Below are positions 1 to 9,190 of a stretch of DNA of 37,100 bases, piece by piece. The notes beneath the pieces were generated by a model, which saw only the letters and a program-made list of their open reading frames with translations, had not been told where the DNA came from and searched no databases. The stretch covers positions 1-37,100 of the forward strand of contig DDPY01000055.1 in assembly GCA_002342415.1 (NCBI GenBank), in the 5' to 3' direction. The stretch is from Prevotella sp. UBA2456 (GTDB taxonomy: Bacteria; Bacteroidota; Bacteroidia; Bacteroidales; Bacteroidaceae). Numbering within the stretch: position 1 is the first letter of the stretch; each line of letters begins with the position of its first letter. Position numbers and translations under genes: made by a program.

Positions 1-113
1 CAACCTATTTCAGTACAAGACAAAATATTAGCAAAAAGTAACAAGTAACAAAGTAACATTCTTGAAGATAAAATTTATCAGCCCAATATTTTGTCAATTC
101 CAAAAAACTTTGT

Positions 114-128
114 GTGGATCAGGGGACT
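114..128 (+). repeat. 15-bp direct repeat, left copy
   Basis: GTGGATCAGGGGACT recurs exactly and in the same orientation at 20130-20144. The two copies bracket the fimbrial and giant-adhesin genes. It could be a recombination scar, an attachment-like site or a dispersed short repeat; the sequence alone does not decide. Confidence 0.5.
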
Positions 129-260
129 TTTGTGTACCTGTACAGGGGTGGTCAGAACAAGCGCGAAGGGGTGGGGGAAGTTGTAGTTAAAATTTTATAT
201 AATTTCGTAAAATTATCTTAAATTTAGACAGATTGTCGATATTTATCGCACAAAAACCTT

Positions 261-268
261 TATCTTTG
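261..268 (+). promoter_or_regulatory. Bacteroidetes-type promoter of the fimbrial operon (-7 element)
   Basis: TATCTTTG matches the TAnnTTTG -7 element used by the Bacteroidetes primary sigma factor. Transcription would start near 275, about 45 nt before the first gene. No good -33 TTTG is seen at the usual distance, so the promoter may be weak or activator-dependent. Confidence 0.6.
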
Positions 269-319
269 CATGCGTTTTACGAAGCAAACAAACGTACTAA
301 CTCGATAAAGAATTAAAAC

Positions 320-907
320 ATGCGTTTACGATTACGGGAAATGGCGGCCATTGCTGCCATGTTGATTATTGGCACAGTGACATGCCACGCACAGCAAGTA
401 GCATTGAAAACCAACCTGCTCTACGATGCCACCGCCACGCCCAACCTCGGTATGGAGATTGGGGTGGGACGGAAGCACTCGTTCCAGGTGTTCTATGGTC
501 TGCACCCCTGGAAGTTCGGACATGGCGACGACCAGAAATACCTGAAGCACTGGGTGGTCAACCCTGAGTGGCGCCATTGGTTCTGCCATCGCTTCAACGG
601 CTCGTTCGTAGGCATACATGCCTTCGGCGGACAGTTTAACGCCTCGAAGATCAAGATGCCCTTCGGATGGTGGAAGGAGCTCGAGGACAACCGCTTCGAG
701 GGCTGGTTCGTGGGCGGCGGCGTCAGCTACGGCTATCAGTGGGTGATGTCGAAGCACTGGAACCTCGAGGCAGCCATCGGCGTGGGCGCAGCCTATATCA
801 AGTACGACAAGTATGGCTGCGGCACCTGTGGCAAGAAGCTCGACGACGGCGACAAGGTCTACATCGGTCCCACCAAGCTCGCCCTGTCGCTGATGTACTT
901 GTTTTAG
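320..907 (+). CDS. DUF3575-family outer-membrane protein of a fimbrial operon
   Basis: The 195-residue protein has an N-terminal signal peptide (hydrophobic about 8-22, ending CHA-QQ). The mature start 'VALKTNLLYDATATPNLGME' is typical of DUF3575 proteins. Alternating aromatic strands and a C-terminal phenylalanine (LSLMYLF) suggest a small outer-membrane beta-barrel. A 'GCGTCGKK' motif near residue 165 could form a disulfide. Members of this family often sit at the head of Bacteroidales fimbrial operons, next to a DUF3868 protein, as here. The exact role is unknown; help in assembling or anchoring the fimbria at the outer membrane is an inference. The first ATG after the promoter was taken as the start. 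Confidence 0.85.
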   Translation: MRLRLREMAAIAAMLIIGTVTCHAQQVALKTNLLYDATATPNLGMEIGVGRKHSFQVFYGLHPWKFGHGDDQKYLKHWVVNPEWRHWFCHRFNGSFVGIHAFGGQFNASKIKMPFGWWKELEDNRFEGWFVGGGVSYGYQWVMSKHWNLEAAIGVGAAYIKYDKYGCGTCGKKLDDGDKVYIGPTKLALSLMYLF

Positions 908-922
908 TGGGAGAGTTGAGTA

Positions 923-2404
923 ATGAAAACTTATTTATACAGCATGAAACGTCACCTTATTATATTCGTCCTGGCAGTAGTATCCACCATGGTGGCAGCC
1001 CAGGAAACCATCAGGCTGACTGACAATAGTCAGGGCAGCGACAGTCAGATTAGTGTCAAGAACCTGCAGGTGGCCCGCACGGCCGACAAGACCATCGTCA
1101 CGATGGACTTCGTGCTCGACAGTCTGCAGGTGCCCTCCAACCGCTACCGTGCGTTCACGCCCGTCATCAAGAGCAAGGACGGCCGGCACCAGCAGCGGCT
1201 GAAGACGCTCATCGTGAGCGGGCGCCGCCAGAACATCGTGTTCGAGCGCGACGGCATCGATCCCCTGTATGCCGCCAACTGCGACAATGTGCGCCGACAG
1301 AACGGGCAGCCCCAGACGTATAGCTATACCGACGGCGTGGCGAGTGCCGACTGGTTCCGCCAGGCCGACCTGGTGGTGGACTGCGACCTCTGCGGCTGCG
1401 GCGACCTGATGAAAAACCAGCAGGCCTTCCTCGCCTCGCTGCTGCCGCCCGACCCCTACGAGCTGGTGGCACTCACCGATGTGGTGCCCGCTCCGCAGAA
1501 GAAGGAGCGCTCGCTGCACGGCTCGGCCTATATCACCTTCGTGGTAGACCGCTGGGAGATGAAGCCCGACTATATGGACAACCGCCGCGAGCTGCGCAAG
1601 ATCACTGACACGCTCGACGTGATGGCCGCCGACGCCAATGTGAGCGTGCGCCAGATCAAGATCCACGGCTATGCTTCGCCCGAGAGTCCCTACGAGCACA
1701 ACCGCATGCTCGCCACCAACCGTGCCAAGTCGCTCACCGACTGGCTGAAGCAGCAGTATAAGCTGCCCGACCAGGTGTTTGCTCCCGCCGAGGCCACGCC
1801 CGAGAACTGGGACGGTCTGCGCCGTGCTGTCGAGGCTATGGACCAGACGCTGCTGCCCCATAAGCAGGAGATACTCGACATCATCGACGACCCGACGCTG
1901 TCCCCCGACCCGAAGGAGTGGCGCATCAAGATACGCTATCAGGACGAGTATCGCTACCTGCTGCGCGAGGTCTATCCCGGTCTGCGCCGCTCAGACTATG
2001 ACATCTCGTTCAACTTCAGCGACTTCACGCTGGAGCAGGCCAAGCAGGTGTACAAGACGCGCCCCTACCAGCTCTCCGTGCGCGAGCTGTGGGATGTGGC
2101 ACAGACCATGCCCGCTGGCAGCCTGGAGTATAACAAGGTGCTGCAGACCGCTGTCAACATCTATCCCGACGACCCCGCTGCCAACCTCAATCTCGCCAAT
2201 GTGGCCATCCGCCAGAAGGACCTGCTGAAGGCAGAGACCCTGCTCGACAAGGCCGGCGACTCGGCTGAGGCCCTGCAGAGCCGTGCCGTGGTGGCCATAC
2301 TGCAGGAGAAGTACGACGTGGCTGCCGCCCTGCTCGACCAGGCCCAGCAGAAGGGCATCGACGTGAGCAAGAACCGCGAGGCCATCAAGGAGCTGACGAA
2401 ATAA
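923..2404 (+). CDS. DUF3868 / OmpA-like periplasmic or outer-membrane protein
   Basis: This 493-residue protein begins 15 nt after the DUF3575 gene. It has a signal peptide (about residues 9-26, AAQE cleavage), an N-terminal DUF3868-like region with a Cys cluster CDLCGCG (154-160), and an OmpA-like segment around 245-280 ('IHGYASPES', then N-R-M-L-A-T-N-R-A), which in that family binds peptidoglycan. The last 100 residues look like TPR helices (NPYPDDPAANLNLA-type pattern). Together with DUF3575 it forms the usual accessory pair of Mfa-type fimbrial operons. The ATG at 944 (MKRHLIIF) gives a more normal signal peptide than the one at 923, so the start is uncertain. Tethering the fimbrial machinery to the cell wall is an inference. 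Confidence 0.8.
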   Translation: MKTYLYSMKRHLIIFVLAVVSTMVAAQETIRLTDNSQGSDSQISVKNLQVARTADKTIVTMDFVLDSLQVPSNRYRAFTPVIKSKDGRHQQRLKTLIVSGRRQNIVFERDGIDPLYAANCDNVRRQNGQPQTYSYTDGVASADWFRQADLVVDCDLCGCGDLMKNQQAFLASLLPPDPYELVALTDVVPAPQKKERSLHGSAYITFVVDRWEMKPDYMDNRRELRKITDTLDVMAADANVSVRQIKIHGYASPESPYEHNRMLATNRAKSLTDWLKQQYKLPDQVFAPAEATPENWDGLRRAVEAMDQTLLPHKQEILDIIDDPTLSPDPKEWRIKIRYQDEYRYLLREVYPGLRRSDYDISFNFSDFTLEQAKQVYKTRPYQLSVRELWDVAQTMPAGSLEYNKVLQTAVNIYPDDPAANLNLANVAIRQKDLLKAETLLDKAGDSAEALQSRAVVAILQEKYDVAAALLDQAQQKGIDVSKNREAIKELTK

Positions 2405-2455
2405 ACAAATAAAATAAATATTCACAAATCATTTAATTATTAACAAAACAAGCTT

Positions 2456-4228
2456 ATGAAAAACCTTAGTTTTTTAGCAATGGCAGCCTTCGGTCTGCTA
2501 TTCGCAGCCTGCTCGTCGGACAAGGACGTGGCAGGGGGTGAGCAAAAGAAGGTTGAGTATGACGGCCAGTTCCTGGCGTTCAACATCAACCTGCCCAGCA
2601 CACCCCAGAACATTTCTCGTGCCAATGACAACGGTACAGGTACGGACGTGTCTGACGCTACGGACGGTCTGCCTACTGAGTATGCCGTGAAGAACGCTAT
2701 TCTGTTGGTGTTCGACGGTACAGCAACCTCTGACGATGCTGCGACATTTAAGTCTGCCTACGAGATTTCCACACAGCCTTGGACTAAAAACACTGACCCT
2801 CATGTGACCGAGACTTCGCGCAAGGTCATCCAAGAGGTGTCGGGTGTGGTAGACAACGACCTGATGCTGGTGATTCTAAACAATAACGGATTGGTGACTG
2901 TCGACGGAACAGGAGTAAAGGTTAACTCCACCACTTTCTCTGGAACCTATGCCGATTTCCGCAAACAAACTGCCACAGCTGCCGCTTTAGGAGCCTCCGA
3001 GATGACGACCAATGGCTTCTACATGGCCAATGCCGTGCTGGCCAACGAGGCTGGCTCTGCCAAGAGTGGCACGGCTCCCACCACTGGCTTCGCTGTAAAG
3101 ACTCTGGTACCCATCACAAAAGTATTCAAGACACATGCCGAAGCTGAGGCTGGCACTGCCGACGAAATCTTCGTAGAACGCGGTATGGCCAAGGTGACCG
3201 TGAAGCAGGGAACTGCTAAAGCAATGTCGGGCATTGCCACCTTGAACTGGCAGGTTACCGGTTGGACGCTGGACAACACCAACACCACTTCTTACCTGGT
3301 GCGTTCTACGGATAATGTCGATACCTACAAGGGGCTCAACAGTAAGGCAAATTCTACTTCTGAGGGTTACGAGAACTACCGATTCATGGGTAACACAGCC
3401 ATCGGCGGTGTTGCCACCTATAAGTATCGTACCTACTTTGCCGAAGACCCCAACTTCAGCACCGGTGCTACGCTGACTCAGGCAACTCTTAGCGACTATA
3501 AGACTGGTTTTGGCGATGCCAACCCTCAGTACTGCTTCGAGAACACGTTTGACGTGGCTCATCAGAACGAAAACCAGACCACACTGGCCCGCTTAGAGGT
3601 GACCGCCACCGTTGGCTCAAACCCTGCACAAAACCTCTTTACCATCGGCGACGTGAAGTCTACCTACTTCACCACATCCACCTTGACAGCAAAGATTCAG
3701 GAGCGTGCCTATGACTACCTTAACGAGAATGGCCTCATCACAGGTACCTTTACAAGTAGCGACTTAACCATCACCCTGCCTACTGACCCTGCTGCAGGCG
3801 AGATGGCCATCTCAAGTATTACCACCACTAATGGTAGTGCACTGTCTGGTGGTGCCCTGCCTGGCAACATTATTGACAAGACAATGGAATACTTAGGCGG
3901 TAAGATTTACTGCTACAAAGGTGGCAAGAGCTACTATACCATCCGTATCAAGCATTTCGGCGATGTGCTCACTCCATGGGCCGACGGTGTGGCTGGCGTT
4001 AAGATTGGCGACATCTACCCCACTGCCGATCAAGCCGACAACTATCTGGGCCGCTACGGTGTGCTGCGCAACAACTGGTACGACATCGATGTCACCGACG
4101 TTGCCTTTTTGGGCGATGCCACTCCGAAGACCCATACTGGCGTGACAGACGACGAAATCAAGGCCTTCATCGCCTTCAAGATTAACATCCTGTCGTGGGC
4201 TAAGCGCACACAATCATGGAACCTATAA
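2456..4228 (+). CDS. Mfa1-type major fimbrillin (type V pilus subunit), lipoprotein precursor
   Basis: The 590-residue protein has a lipoprotein signal peptide (lipobox LFAAC, Cys19). Then comes a short prosegment ending in Arg55 (QNISR-AND), a Thr/Asn/Ala-rich beta-sandwich body and a C-terminal strand 'ILSWAKRTQSWNL'. In type V pilins the lipidated precursor crosses the outer membrane, is cut after an Arg or Lys, and polymerises when a terminal strand completes the neighbouring subunit. Arg55 is the likely cut site by analogy with P. gingivalis. The position after DUF3868 and just before an Mfa2-type gene supports the major stalk subunit. The 5' untranslated stretch 2405-2455 is very AT-rich, as expected for a highly expressed pilin. 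Confidence 0.8.
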   Translation: MKNLSFLAMAAFGLLFAACSSDKDVAGGEQKKVEYDGQFLAFNINLPSTPQNISRANDNGTGTDVSDATDGLPTEYAVKNAILLVFDGTATSDDAATFKSAYEISTQPWTKNTDPHVTETSRKVIQEVSGVVDNDLMLVILNNNGLVTVDGTGVKVNSTTFSGTYADFRKQTATAAALGASEMTTNGFYMANAVLANEAGSAKSGTAPTTGFAVKTLVPITKVFKTHAEAEAGTADEIFVERGMAKVTVKQGTAKAMSGIATLNWQVTGWTLDNTNTTSYLVRSTDNVDTYKGLNSKANSTSEGYENYRFMGNTAIGGVATYKYRTYFAEDPNFSTGATLTQATLSDYKTGFGDANPQYCFENTFDVAHQNENQTTLARLEVTATVGSNPAQNLFTIGDVKSTYFTTSTLTAKIQERAYDYLNENGLITGTFTSSDLTITLPTDPAAGEMAISSITTTNGSALSGGALPGNIIDKTMEYLGGKIYCYKGGKSYYTIRIKHFGDVLTPWADGVAGVKIGDIYPTADQADNYLGRYGVLRNNWYDIDVTDVAFLGDATPKTHTGVTDDEIKAFIAFKINILSWAKRTQSWNL

Positions 4229-4284
4229 TCAGACCTGTATTTAATTAACCAAGGTATAAGGAATCAAAGAAAGCACTTACGACA

Positions 4285-5448
4285 ATGAACGTTCGAGATA
4301 TCATACAAAAGAGTATCGTGGCCATGACGGCTACTATAGCCATGAGCAGTTGTAGCATGATGACAGAAGACCGCGACGACTGTCCGGAAGGGCTGTATGT
4401 CAACTTCGTCTACGACTATAACACACAGCGTGCCGACATGTTTAAGGATCATGTAGGAGGCCTGACGCTCTACGTGTATGATGAGTCGGACCGACTTGTC
4501 GCCCAACGGACGGTGAGCGGGAGCGAGCTCCGGCAGTATGGATACAACATCCACTTTACTGAGCAGGAGCTGGCTCCCGGCCACCAGTACCGTCTGACCT
4601 TGGTGGCCATGCAGAAAGACTGGAATGAAGCCCTGCAGACCAAGGGAGCCAAATATGTGAAGACAGACATGGGCGCTGGCTCCGACCGCAAGAGCCTTGC
4701 CATCTCGCTCCAGCGCGAGGCATCGTCGCAGCCGCCTTACCGCCTAGTGTCCAACGAGGCACCGCTCGACACCCTGTGGCACACGCTGACTACACTCCAG
4801 GCCACCTCTGCCACACAGCCTGCCTCCACCCAGTATCACCTTGCCGCCGACGGGCAGGTGCAGAGCAACGGGGTAGAGACAGTAACCCTGAACAGCGGAG
4901 AACCTGCCTATGCCACCGTCAGCCTGATACGCGACACCAAGCATCTGAACATCTCGCTGCGTGAGATTGACCATCCGGAGCGTGTCAACCACGAAGACTA
5001 CGAGGTGTTCATCATAGATGCCAATGGTGACCTGGACTATCAGAACAACCTTATACAGCCTACCGACTCGCTCATCTATCTGCCCTATGCAGCATGGACA
5101 ACTAATTACGATGGAGGAGGCACTATCGGAGAGCAACGCTCTGCCCACTACGACCTGATGTTCAACCGCCTGATGTATAGCACCACGCCACAGAAGAACG
5201 CCGTGCTATGCATCCGCAAGAAGTCTACGGGCCAGGACATTGCCGTGCTCAATCTGGCTGAAGTTCTCAGCGAGGGACGTACAGCCTTTGAAATCTACAA
5301 CTACTCTGCCCAGGAGTATCTCGACCGTGAGTACGACTATCGTCTGGAACTATTCCTGAAAGGCGAGCAGTGGCAGAAACTGAGTTATCTATACGTATGC
5401 ATCGACGTGCTCTCATGGGCCAAGCGCATACAGTTTGAAGAATTGTAA
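4285..5448 (+). CDS. FimB/Mfa2-family fimbrial anchor lipoprotein
   Basis: The 387-residue protein has a lipobox (MSSC, Cys23) and, right after it, the family hallmark 'DDCPEGLYVNFVYDYN' (31-46), followed by 'GGLTLYVYDE'. FimB/Mfa2 proteins stay lipid-anchored in the outer membrane, cap the base of the fimbria and limit its length. No arginine-flanked prosegment like that of the neighbouring fimbrillin is seen, which fits an uncleaved anchor. The C-terminus 'VLSWAKRIQFEEL' closely resembles the end of the major subunit. The gene lies 56 nt after the fimbrillin and 5 nt before the next gene, so co-transcription is likely. Confidence 0.85.
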   Translation: MNVRDIIQKSIVAMTATIAMSSCSMMTEDRDDCPEGLYVNFVYDYNTQRADMFKDHVGGLTLYVYDESDRLVAQRTVSGSELRQYGYNIHFTEQELAPGHQYRLTLVAMQKDWNEALQTKGAKYVKTDMGAGSDRKSLAISLQREASSQPPYRLVSNEAPLDTLWHTLTTLQATSATQPASTQYHLAADGQVQSNGVETVTLNSGEPAYATVSLIRDTKHLNISLREIDHPERVNHEDYEVFIIDANGDLDYQNNLIQPTDSLIYLPYAAWTTNYDGGGTIGEQRSAHYDLMFNRLMYSTTPQKNAVLCIRKKSTGQDIAVLNLAEVLSEGRTAFEIYNYSAQEYLDREYDYRLELFLKGEQWQKLSYLYVCIDVLSWAKRIQFEEL

Positions 5449-5453
5449 CCGAT

Positions 5454-6998
5454 ATGCACAACAGCGTATTACATATATTCCGAGCGTTTGCTTTAGCTTC
5501 CCTCTGCCTGCCACTGGTCAGCGCCTGTTCTGCTGTTACCGATGGTGAGGACGGGCAGCGCGAGCAGACCATAGAGAGCCGCGAGCCGCATACGTTTATC
5601 AATCTCACTGTGGCTGTCAGCGGCGGCAAGCAGCATACGACCCGTGCGGGAGAGAAACCCACTGCTGGCGAGAACGGAGACGGACGCGAGGCTGGTTTCG
5701 AGCACGAGAATGCCGTTACGGGCATCACGCTGATACTCTATCAGGACGCTGTGGGCATCAATACCACTACAGATCCCTCTACCATCAACCTCGACTATGT
5801 GAAATATTTCACCGTCACACGGACAGGGACTACCGAAACTCCAGGCTCGCAATATGGCGACACGAAGAAGGATGAGGCCTACTATACCACCGGCAACCAA
5901 CTGGTGCAGAAGGGCGAACTGGACCTTGCCAAGCAATATCATGCCATCGTTGTGGCCAATGTCGACCTGCGCTTCAAGGTCAGCACGCTGAAGGATGTGC
6001 TTAACTATAAGATGACAACCCTCTATAGCGGCGATGAGAAGACGGCAGCTGCTGGTTGCGTCAACTTCGTGATGTCGTCGGAGGCAGACCACGTCATCAA
6101 CTTCCCAGGCACTACGCCTACCGTCATTGCCGAAGGCGCGCTCTATTCGTTTGACGGCATCCGCATCGAGCGCATGGCTGCCCGCATCGACTTCTGGGCT
6201 GCCGGCGCTACCTATAACGCTACGGCCCAGGGCTATGAGTATAGCGTAGGTGCCACGGACAAGTTTGTAGTGACGGGCATCATGCCCTTCAACCTCATGG
6301 GAGCCAGCGGCACCAACGGCGGCGAATACCTGATCAAGCGTGTGGCAACATCGCCTACTGCAACAGCCTATAACTATCTTGGCGACGAGGGCTCTAACTT
6401 CGTCATCGACCCTGCCATCCTGGCCAAGACCACCAGTGGCGGACTGACCTATTATAAGAACAGGGTAGAGGACTTCAATACCACCTATAGCGTGACCTCG
6501 CTGGCCAACATCGCCACCTACAGCGGCGTCAACGACTATTATCGAAGCATAAAAGACTTGCACGGAGCCATCGTGGCCTCGCCAGCCAGCGGAGGATATG
6601 CCACGCTGACAGACGGAGCACTGACGGGTGAGGATGTCGTGGTGTGCTATCCGATGGAGAACACGCTGCAGACCAGTTCCTACCTCTTCAACTTCGCCAC
6701 AGGCATCGTCATCGAGGGCGACTACTACCAGGGCGGACTCTCGGGCACCAAGACACACCGTATCTACTACGGCTATCTGCGCCATGAGGGCACCGCCACC
6801 AGCTATCAGGCACGCCTGGGTGCAGCCTTCGAGCTGGATGCCTCTACGGCACTGCCACCAGCATCGCCCATGGAGTACGGCATTGTGCGCAACAACATTT
6901 ACCGTATCTATATTTCAAGCATCACTCCAGAGTCGATGATTATGACGCTGAAGGTGAAGAAGTGGGACCCCTTTATCCACGACTGGATTTACATGTAA
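5454..6998 (+). CDS. Fimbrillin-like accessory lipoprotein (probable minor or tip-adaptor subunit)
   Basis: The 514-residue protein has a lipobox LVSAC (Cys25) and a prosegment with 'TTRAGEKP' (Arg64), a likely protease site shared with the next gene ('TTRAG'). The body is beta-rich and ends 'LKVKKWDPFIHDWIYM', like Mfa-type minor subunits. It starts 5 nt after the anchor gene. By order it corresponds to the accessory subunits encoded after Mfa2 in P. gingivalis (Mfa3/Mfa4 position), but equivalence with either is not shown by the sequence. It is probably built into the fimbria as a minor component. Confidence 0.7.
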   Translation: MHNSVLHIFRAFALASLCLPLVSACSAVTDGEDGQREQTIESREPHTFINLTVAVSGGKQHTTRAGEKPTAGENGDGREAGFEHENAVTGITLILYQDAVGINTTTDPSTINLDYVKYFTVTRTGTTETPGSQYGDTKKDEAYYTTGNQLVQKGELDLAKQYHAIVVANVDLRFKVSTLKDVLNYKMTTLYSGDEKTAAAGCVNFVMSSEADHVINFPGTTPTVIAEGALYSFDGIRIERMAARIDFWAAGATYNATAQGYEYSVGATDKFVVTGIMPFNLMGASGTNGGEYLIKRVATSPTATAYNYLGDEGSNFVIDPAILAKTTSGGLTYYKNRVEDFNTTYSVTSLANIATYSGVNDYYRSIKDLHGAIVASPASGGYATLTDGALTGEDVVVCYPMENTLQTSSYLFNFATGIVIEGDYYQGGLSGTKTHRIYYGYLRHEGTATSYQARLGAAFELDASTALPPASPMEYGIVRNNIYRIYISSITPESMIMTLKVKKWDPFIHDWIYM

Positions 6999-7007
6999 GC
7001 AATGTGA

Positions 7008-8918
7008 TTGACTATGAAGATATTCAAGAGAACATACCTCTTTCTGGCACTCTCCACCCTGCTCGCCGCCTGCTCGCTGGACAGCAGCCTGGCTGATGCT
7101 AACGAACAGCAAGGACTGGAGGACGGCCCAATTCAGATTCATCTGCGCGTGTCGGCAGCAGACAATGCTGCCACAACCAGGGCAGGCAGCTGGCAGGACA
7201 ATGTGAATGCTACTGACGATGAGATGATGAATGTATGGACGGTAGTGGCTGTGAATACCGTAGACAACAAGGTGGCCGCTATCTATGCCTGTAAGCCTAA
7301 TGGCAGTCCCGACCAGGAGGTTGATGATATTGCGACGCTGCCCTCAGCAGGAACCTACCGCTTCTACTCGTTTGCCAATATGGCTCCATCGGTGGTCAAG
7401 TCGCTGTTGGGTATTGCCGACCCTTTGTCTCCTGCACCAGCACTTACCAGAGAAGGTGGCAACGACCCAACAGGCGGAGACAATGGTGGTGAAGGCGGCA
7501 ACGGCAACGAAGGCGGCAACGGTGGAGATGAAGACGATGCTACGGGTGAGGTGGCGCCCAATGGTGGCGCGGATAATCCAACATCGGCAGGCGACACATT
7601 TATAACTGATGATAACAACTACGCTGCAAATACAAACTATCCCATTCCGTTTGCCGATGACGAGACGGTTGCTGAGGCTGAGGCCAATGCCGTTACGGTC
7701 AATGTGGCAGGCAATAACTTTGACCCTACGGCTACCAACAACTACTTCGGAGCCAAGGGCATTCCCATGAGTAATGTTCAAGAGTTAACAGTCACTGCTG
7801 GTGCAAGCATCACACTTGTGGTGGTGCGCATGATGGCAAAGATAGAACTGCAAGTCTATAATGACAAGGGGGCTGACGTCACCCTGGAGTCGTTCACCCT
7901 GACAGACCTGACAAAGAACACTAATTCGAATCTGAAGCTGTTGCCTACGCTTACGGGTCACAACTCGATGGAAGTGGTGGCGCACGGCGATATCACACCC
8001 AATCTGAACGGTACGCCTGGTACGGGCAAGATGACTATCACTAAAAGCCTGGCGATAAGTGCTACTACGAACAGTACAACGGCTGGCACTCCTGTCAAGA
8101 TACCTTTCTACGTCAACGAAAGCGTAAGGCCAGGAAATAGTTTTGGGCATTTCTTCCTGAAAATTAAGTTAGAGGGTGAGACGGAGGAACGCTATGTGCT
8201 GATTGACGACAAGGGCCGCACTACCGCTGATGACAACAAGTGGGACTACATAGCCCGCAACGACTACCGCATCATACCTGTTGTGCTTGACGACTATAAG
8301 CTCGACGTCATCCCCTACGACTTCCCCCCCATCGGTGTCTATCCCTGTTCGGTGAAGGAAGAGGACGGCCTGTACACAGTCAATTTCCACGACTATGGAC
8401 ACTTCCATCTGCTGCCAAAAGTCACAAAGATTAGCGACAGCTCTGTGGTGCAATTTACGGCAGCAGCCCCTACAGGAACATACAGTTCGACATCGTGGGG
8501 ACTGATTGGTGACAGCTTTGCGTCATCCTGGGGGTCGTGGACGGATGCGACGAAGGCAACTGCCGCTACCGACGATGGGTCATTCTATCGTTCGGGCTAT
8601 ACTACCAATCCGGCTGTTGATGGCGATGATGTAGGCGGATTCCCCGTATGGTATCCGAATACGGCAGGCCGTCCGCAGTGGGATCCGTCGGCTTCAGGCA
8701 ATTACCAGCCTTTCATCTTCGGCTACATTGCCGATCCGGCAACTACTTTGACATCAGACCGCAAGGTGTACCACGAGTTCTCCATCTACCTGTATAAACA
8801 GGGGATGAGTGCTCCTCGGCAGATGACCTATCGGCTATATATGACGCTCGATAGTGACCAGATGCTCTATGCTCCACGGCACGGAGCGTCACTCAGGCGC
8901 CGCCCTCACTGGCAATGA
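7008..8918 (+). CDS. Fimbrillin-like lipoprotein with Gly/Asn/Glu-rich insert (probable tip or minor subunit)
   Basis: The 636-residue protein has a lipobox LLAAC (Cys22) and 'TTRAG' (Arg58) as the likely processing site. Residues about 149-190 are low-complexity (GGN, GGE and GGD runs), probably a flexible linker inserted in the first beta domain. A second beta region runs from about 215 to 600. The C-terminus is odd: after 'YRLYMTLDSDQMLYAPRH' comes a short Arg-rich tail (GASLRRRPHWQ), unlike the hydrophobic strand at the end of the other subunits. The true end may have been lost by a local rearrangement or frameshift. The gene starts 9 nt after the previous one (ATG 7008 or 7014) and is the last of the operon. 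Confidence 0.7.
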   Translation: MTMKIFKRTYLFLALSTLLAACSLDSSLADANEQQGLEDGPIQIHLRVSAADNAATTRAGSWQDNVNATDDEMMNVWTVVAVNTVDNKVAAIYACKPNGSPDQEVDDIATLPSAGTYRFYSFANMAPSVVKSLLGIADPLSPAPALTREGGNDPTGGDNGGEGGNGNEGGNGGDEDDATGEVAPNGGADNPTSAGDTFITDDNNYAANTNYPIPFADDETVAEAEANAVTVNVAGNNFDPTATNNYFGAKGIPMSNVQELTVTAGASITLVVVRMMAKIELQVYNDKGADVTLESFTLTDLTKNTNSNLKLLPTLTGHNSMEVVAHGDITPNLNGTPGTGKMTITKSLAISATTNSTTAGTPVKIPFYVNESVRPGNSFGHFFLKIKLEGETEERYVLIDDKGRTTADDNKWDYIARNDYRIIPVVLDDYKLDVIPYDFPPIGVYPCSVKEEDGLYTVNFHDYGHFHLLPKVTKISDSSVVQFTAAAPTGTYSSTSWGLIGDSFASSWGSWTDATKATAATDDGSFYRSGYTTNPAVDGDDVGGFPVWYPNTAGRPQWDPSASGNYQPFIFGYIADPATTLTSDRKVYHEFSIYLYKQGMSAPRQMTYRLYMTLDSDQMLYAPRHGASLRRRPHWQ

Positions 8919-8982
8919 GATTTCTCAGACCTGAAGGTGCTGAGTGTGGCGTTGCAATCGGCTCGCCGCATGTTGGGAAAAT

Positions 8983-9048
8983 ATTCCCAGGGCAGGGAGT
9001 GAAAATTCCCAGGGCAGGGAGTGAAAATTCCCAGAGCAGGAAAGAAAA
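8983..9048 (+). repeat. Array A: three 22-bp tandem units with an inverted core
   Basis: Units start at 8983, 9005 and 9027. The first two are identical (ATTCCCAGGGCAGGGAGT followed by GAAA); the third is degenerate. Each contains TCCC-N6-GGGA, with centres at 8991.5, 9013.5 and 9035.5. A further palindrome, GGGAA-N4-TTCCC, overlaps the left edge (8975-8988). Confidence 0.8.
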
Positions 9049-9125
9049 CGATCTTTGAAATGTTGATACACAATCCGGAGTAACGCTGGCGAAACGCTTG
9101 ACGGTGAAAAAACGAAAAAGAGGAC

Positions 9126-9188
9126 GATACCTCACTAAATCTCTGGAAAGCCCTTTGTACAAAGGCGTTCCCATGAGTGAGGTGTATC
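9126..9188. repeat. Nested inverted repeat
   Basis: GATACCTCACT (9126-9136) faces AGTGAGGTGTATC (9176-9188). In the middle lies a perfect 14-bp palindrome, CCTTTGTACAAAGG (9152-9165). Transcribed, this would make a long stem with an internal hairpin. No T-run follows, so it is not a standard terminator. Confidence 0.6.
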
Positions 9189-9190
9189 CC

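Larger units (their letters stand above)
1..319. other. Intergenic region upstream of the fimbrial operon
   Basis: No plausible gene is visible. The stretch is AT-rich. It holds three copies of AAGTAAC (36-42, 43-49, 51-57), one copy of the 15-bp repeat GTGGATCAGGGGACT (114-128) and the fimbrial promoter near 261. A second, degenerate CAGGGG-containing phrase follows at about 131-150. Confidence 0.7.

Noticed and set aside
935..1861. 308-codon minus-strand ORF
   Set aside because: It is a shadow of the GC-rich DUF3868/OmpA-like gene on the other strand, with His/Val/Gly-rich non-protein-like composition.
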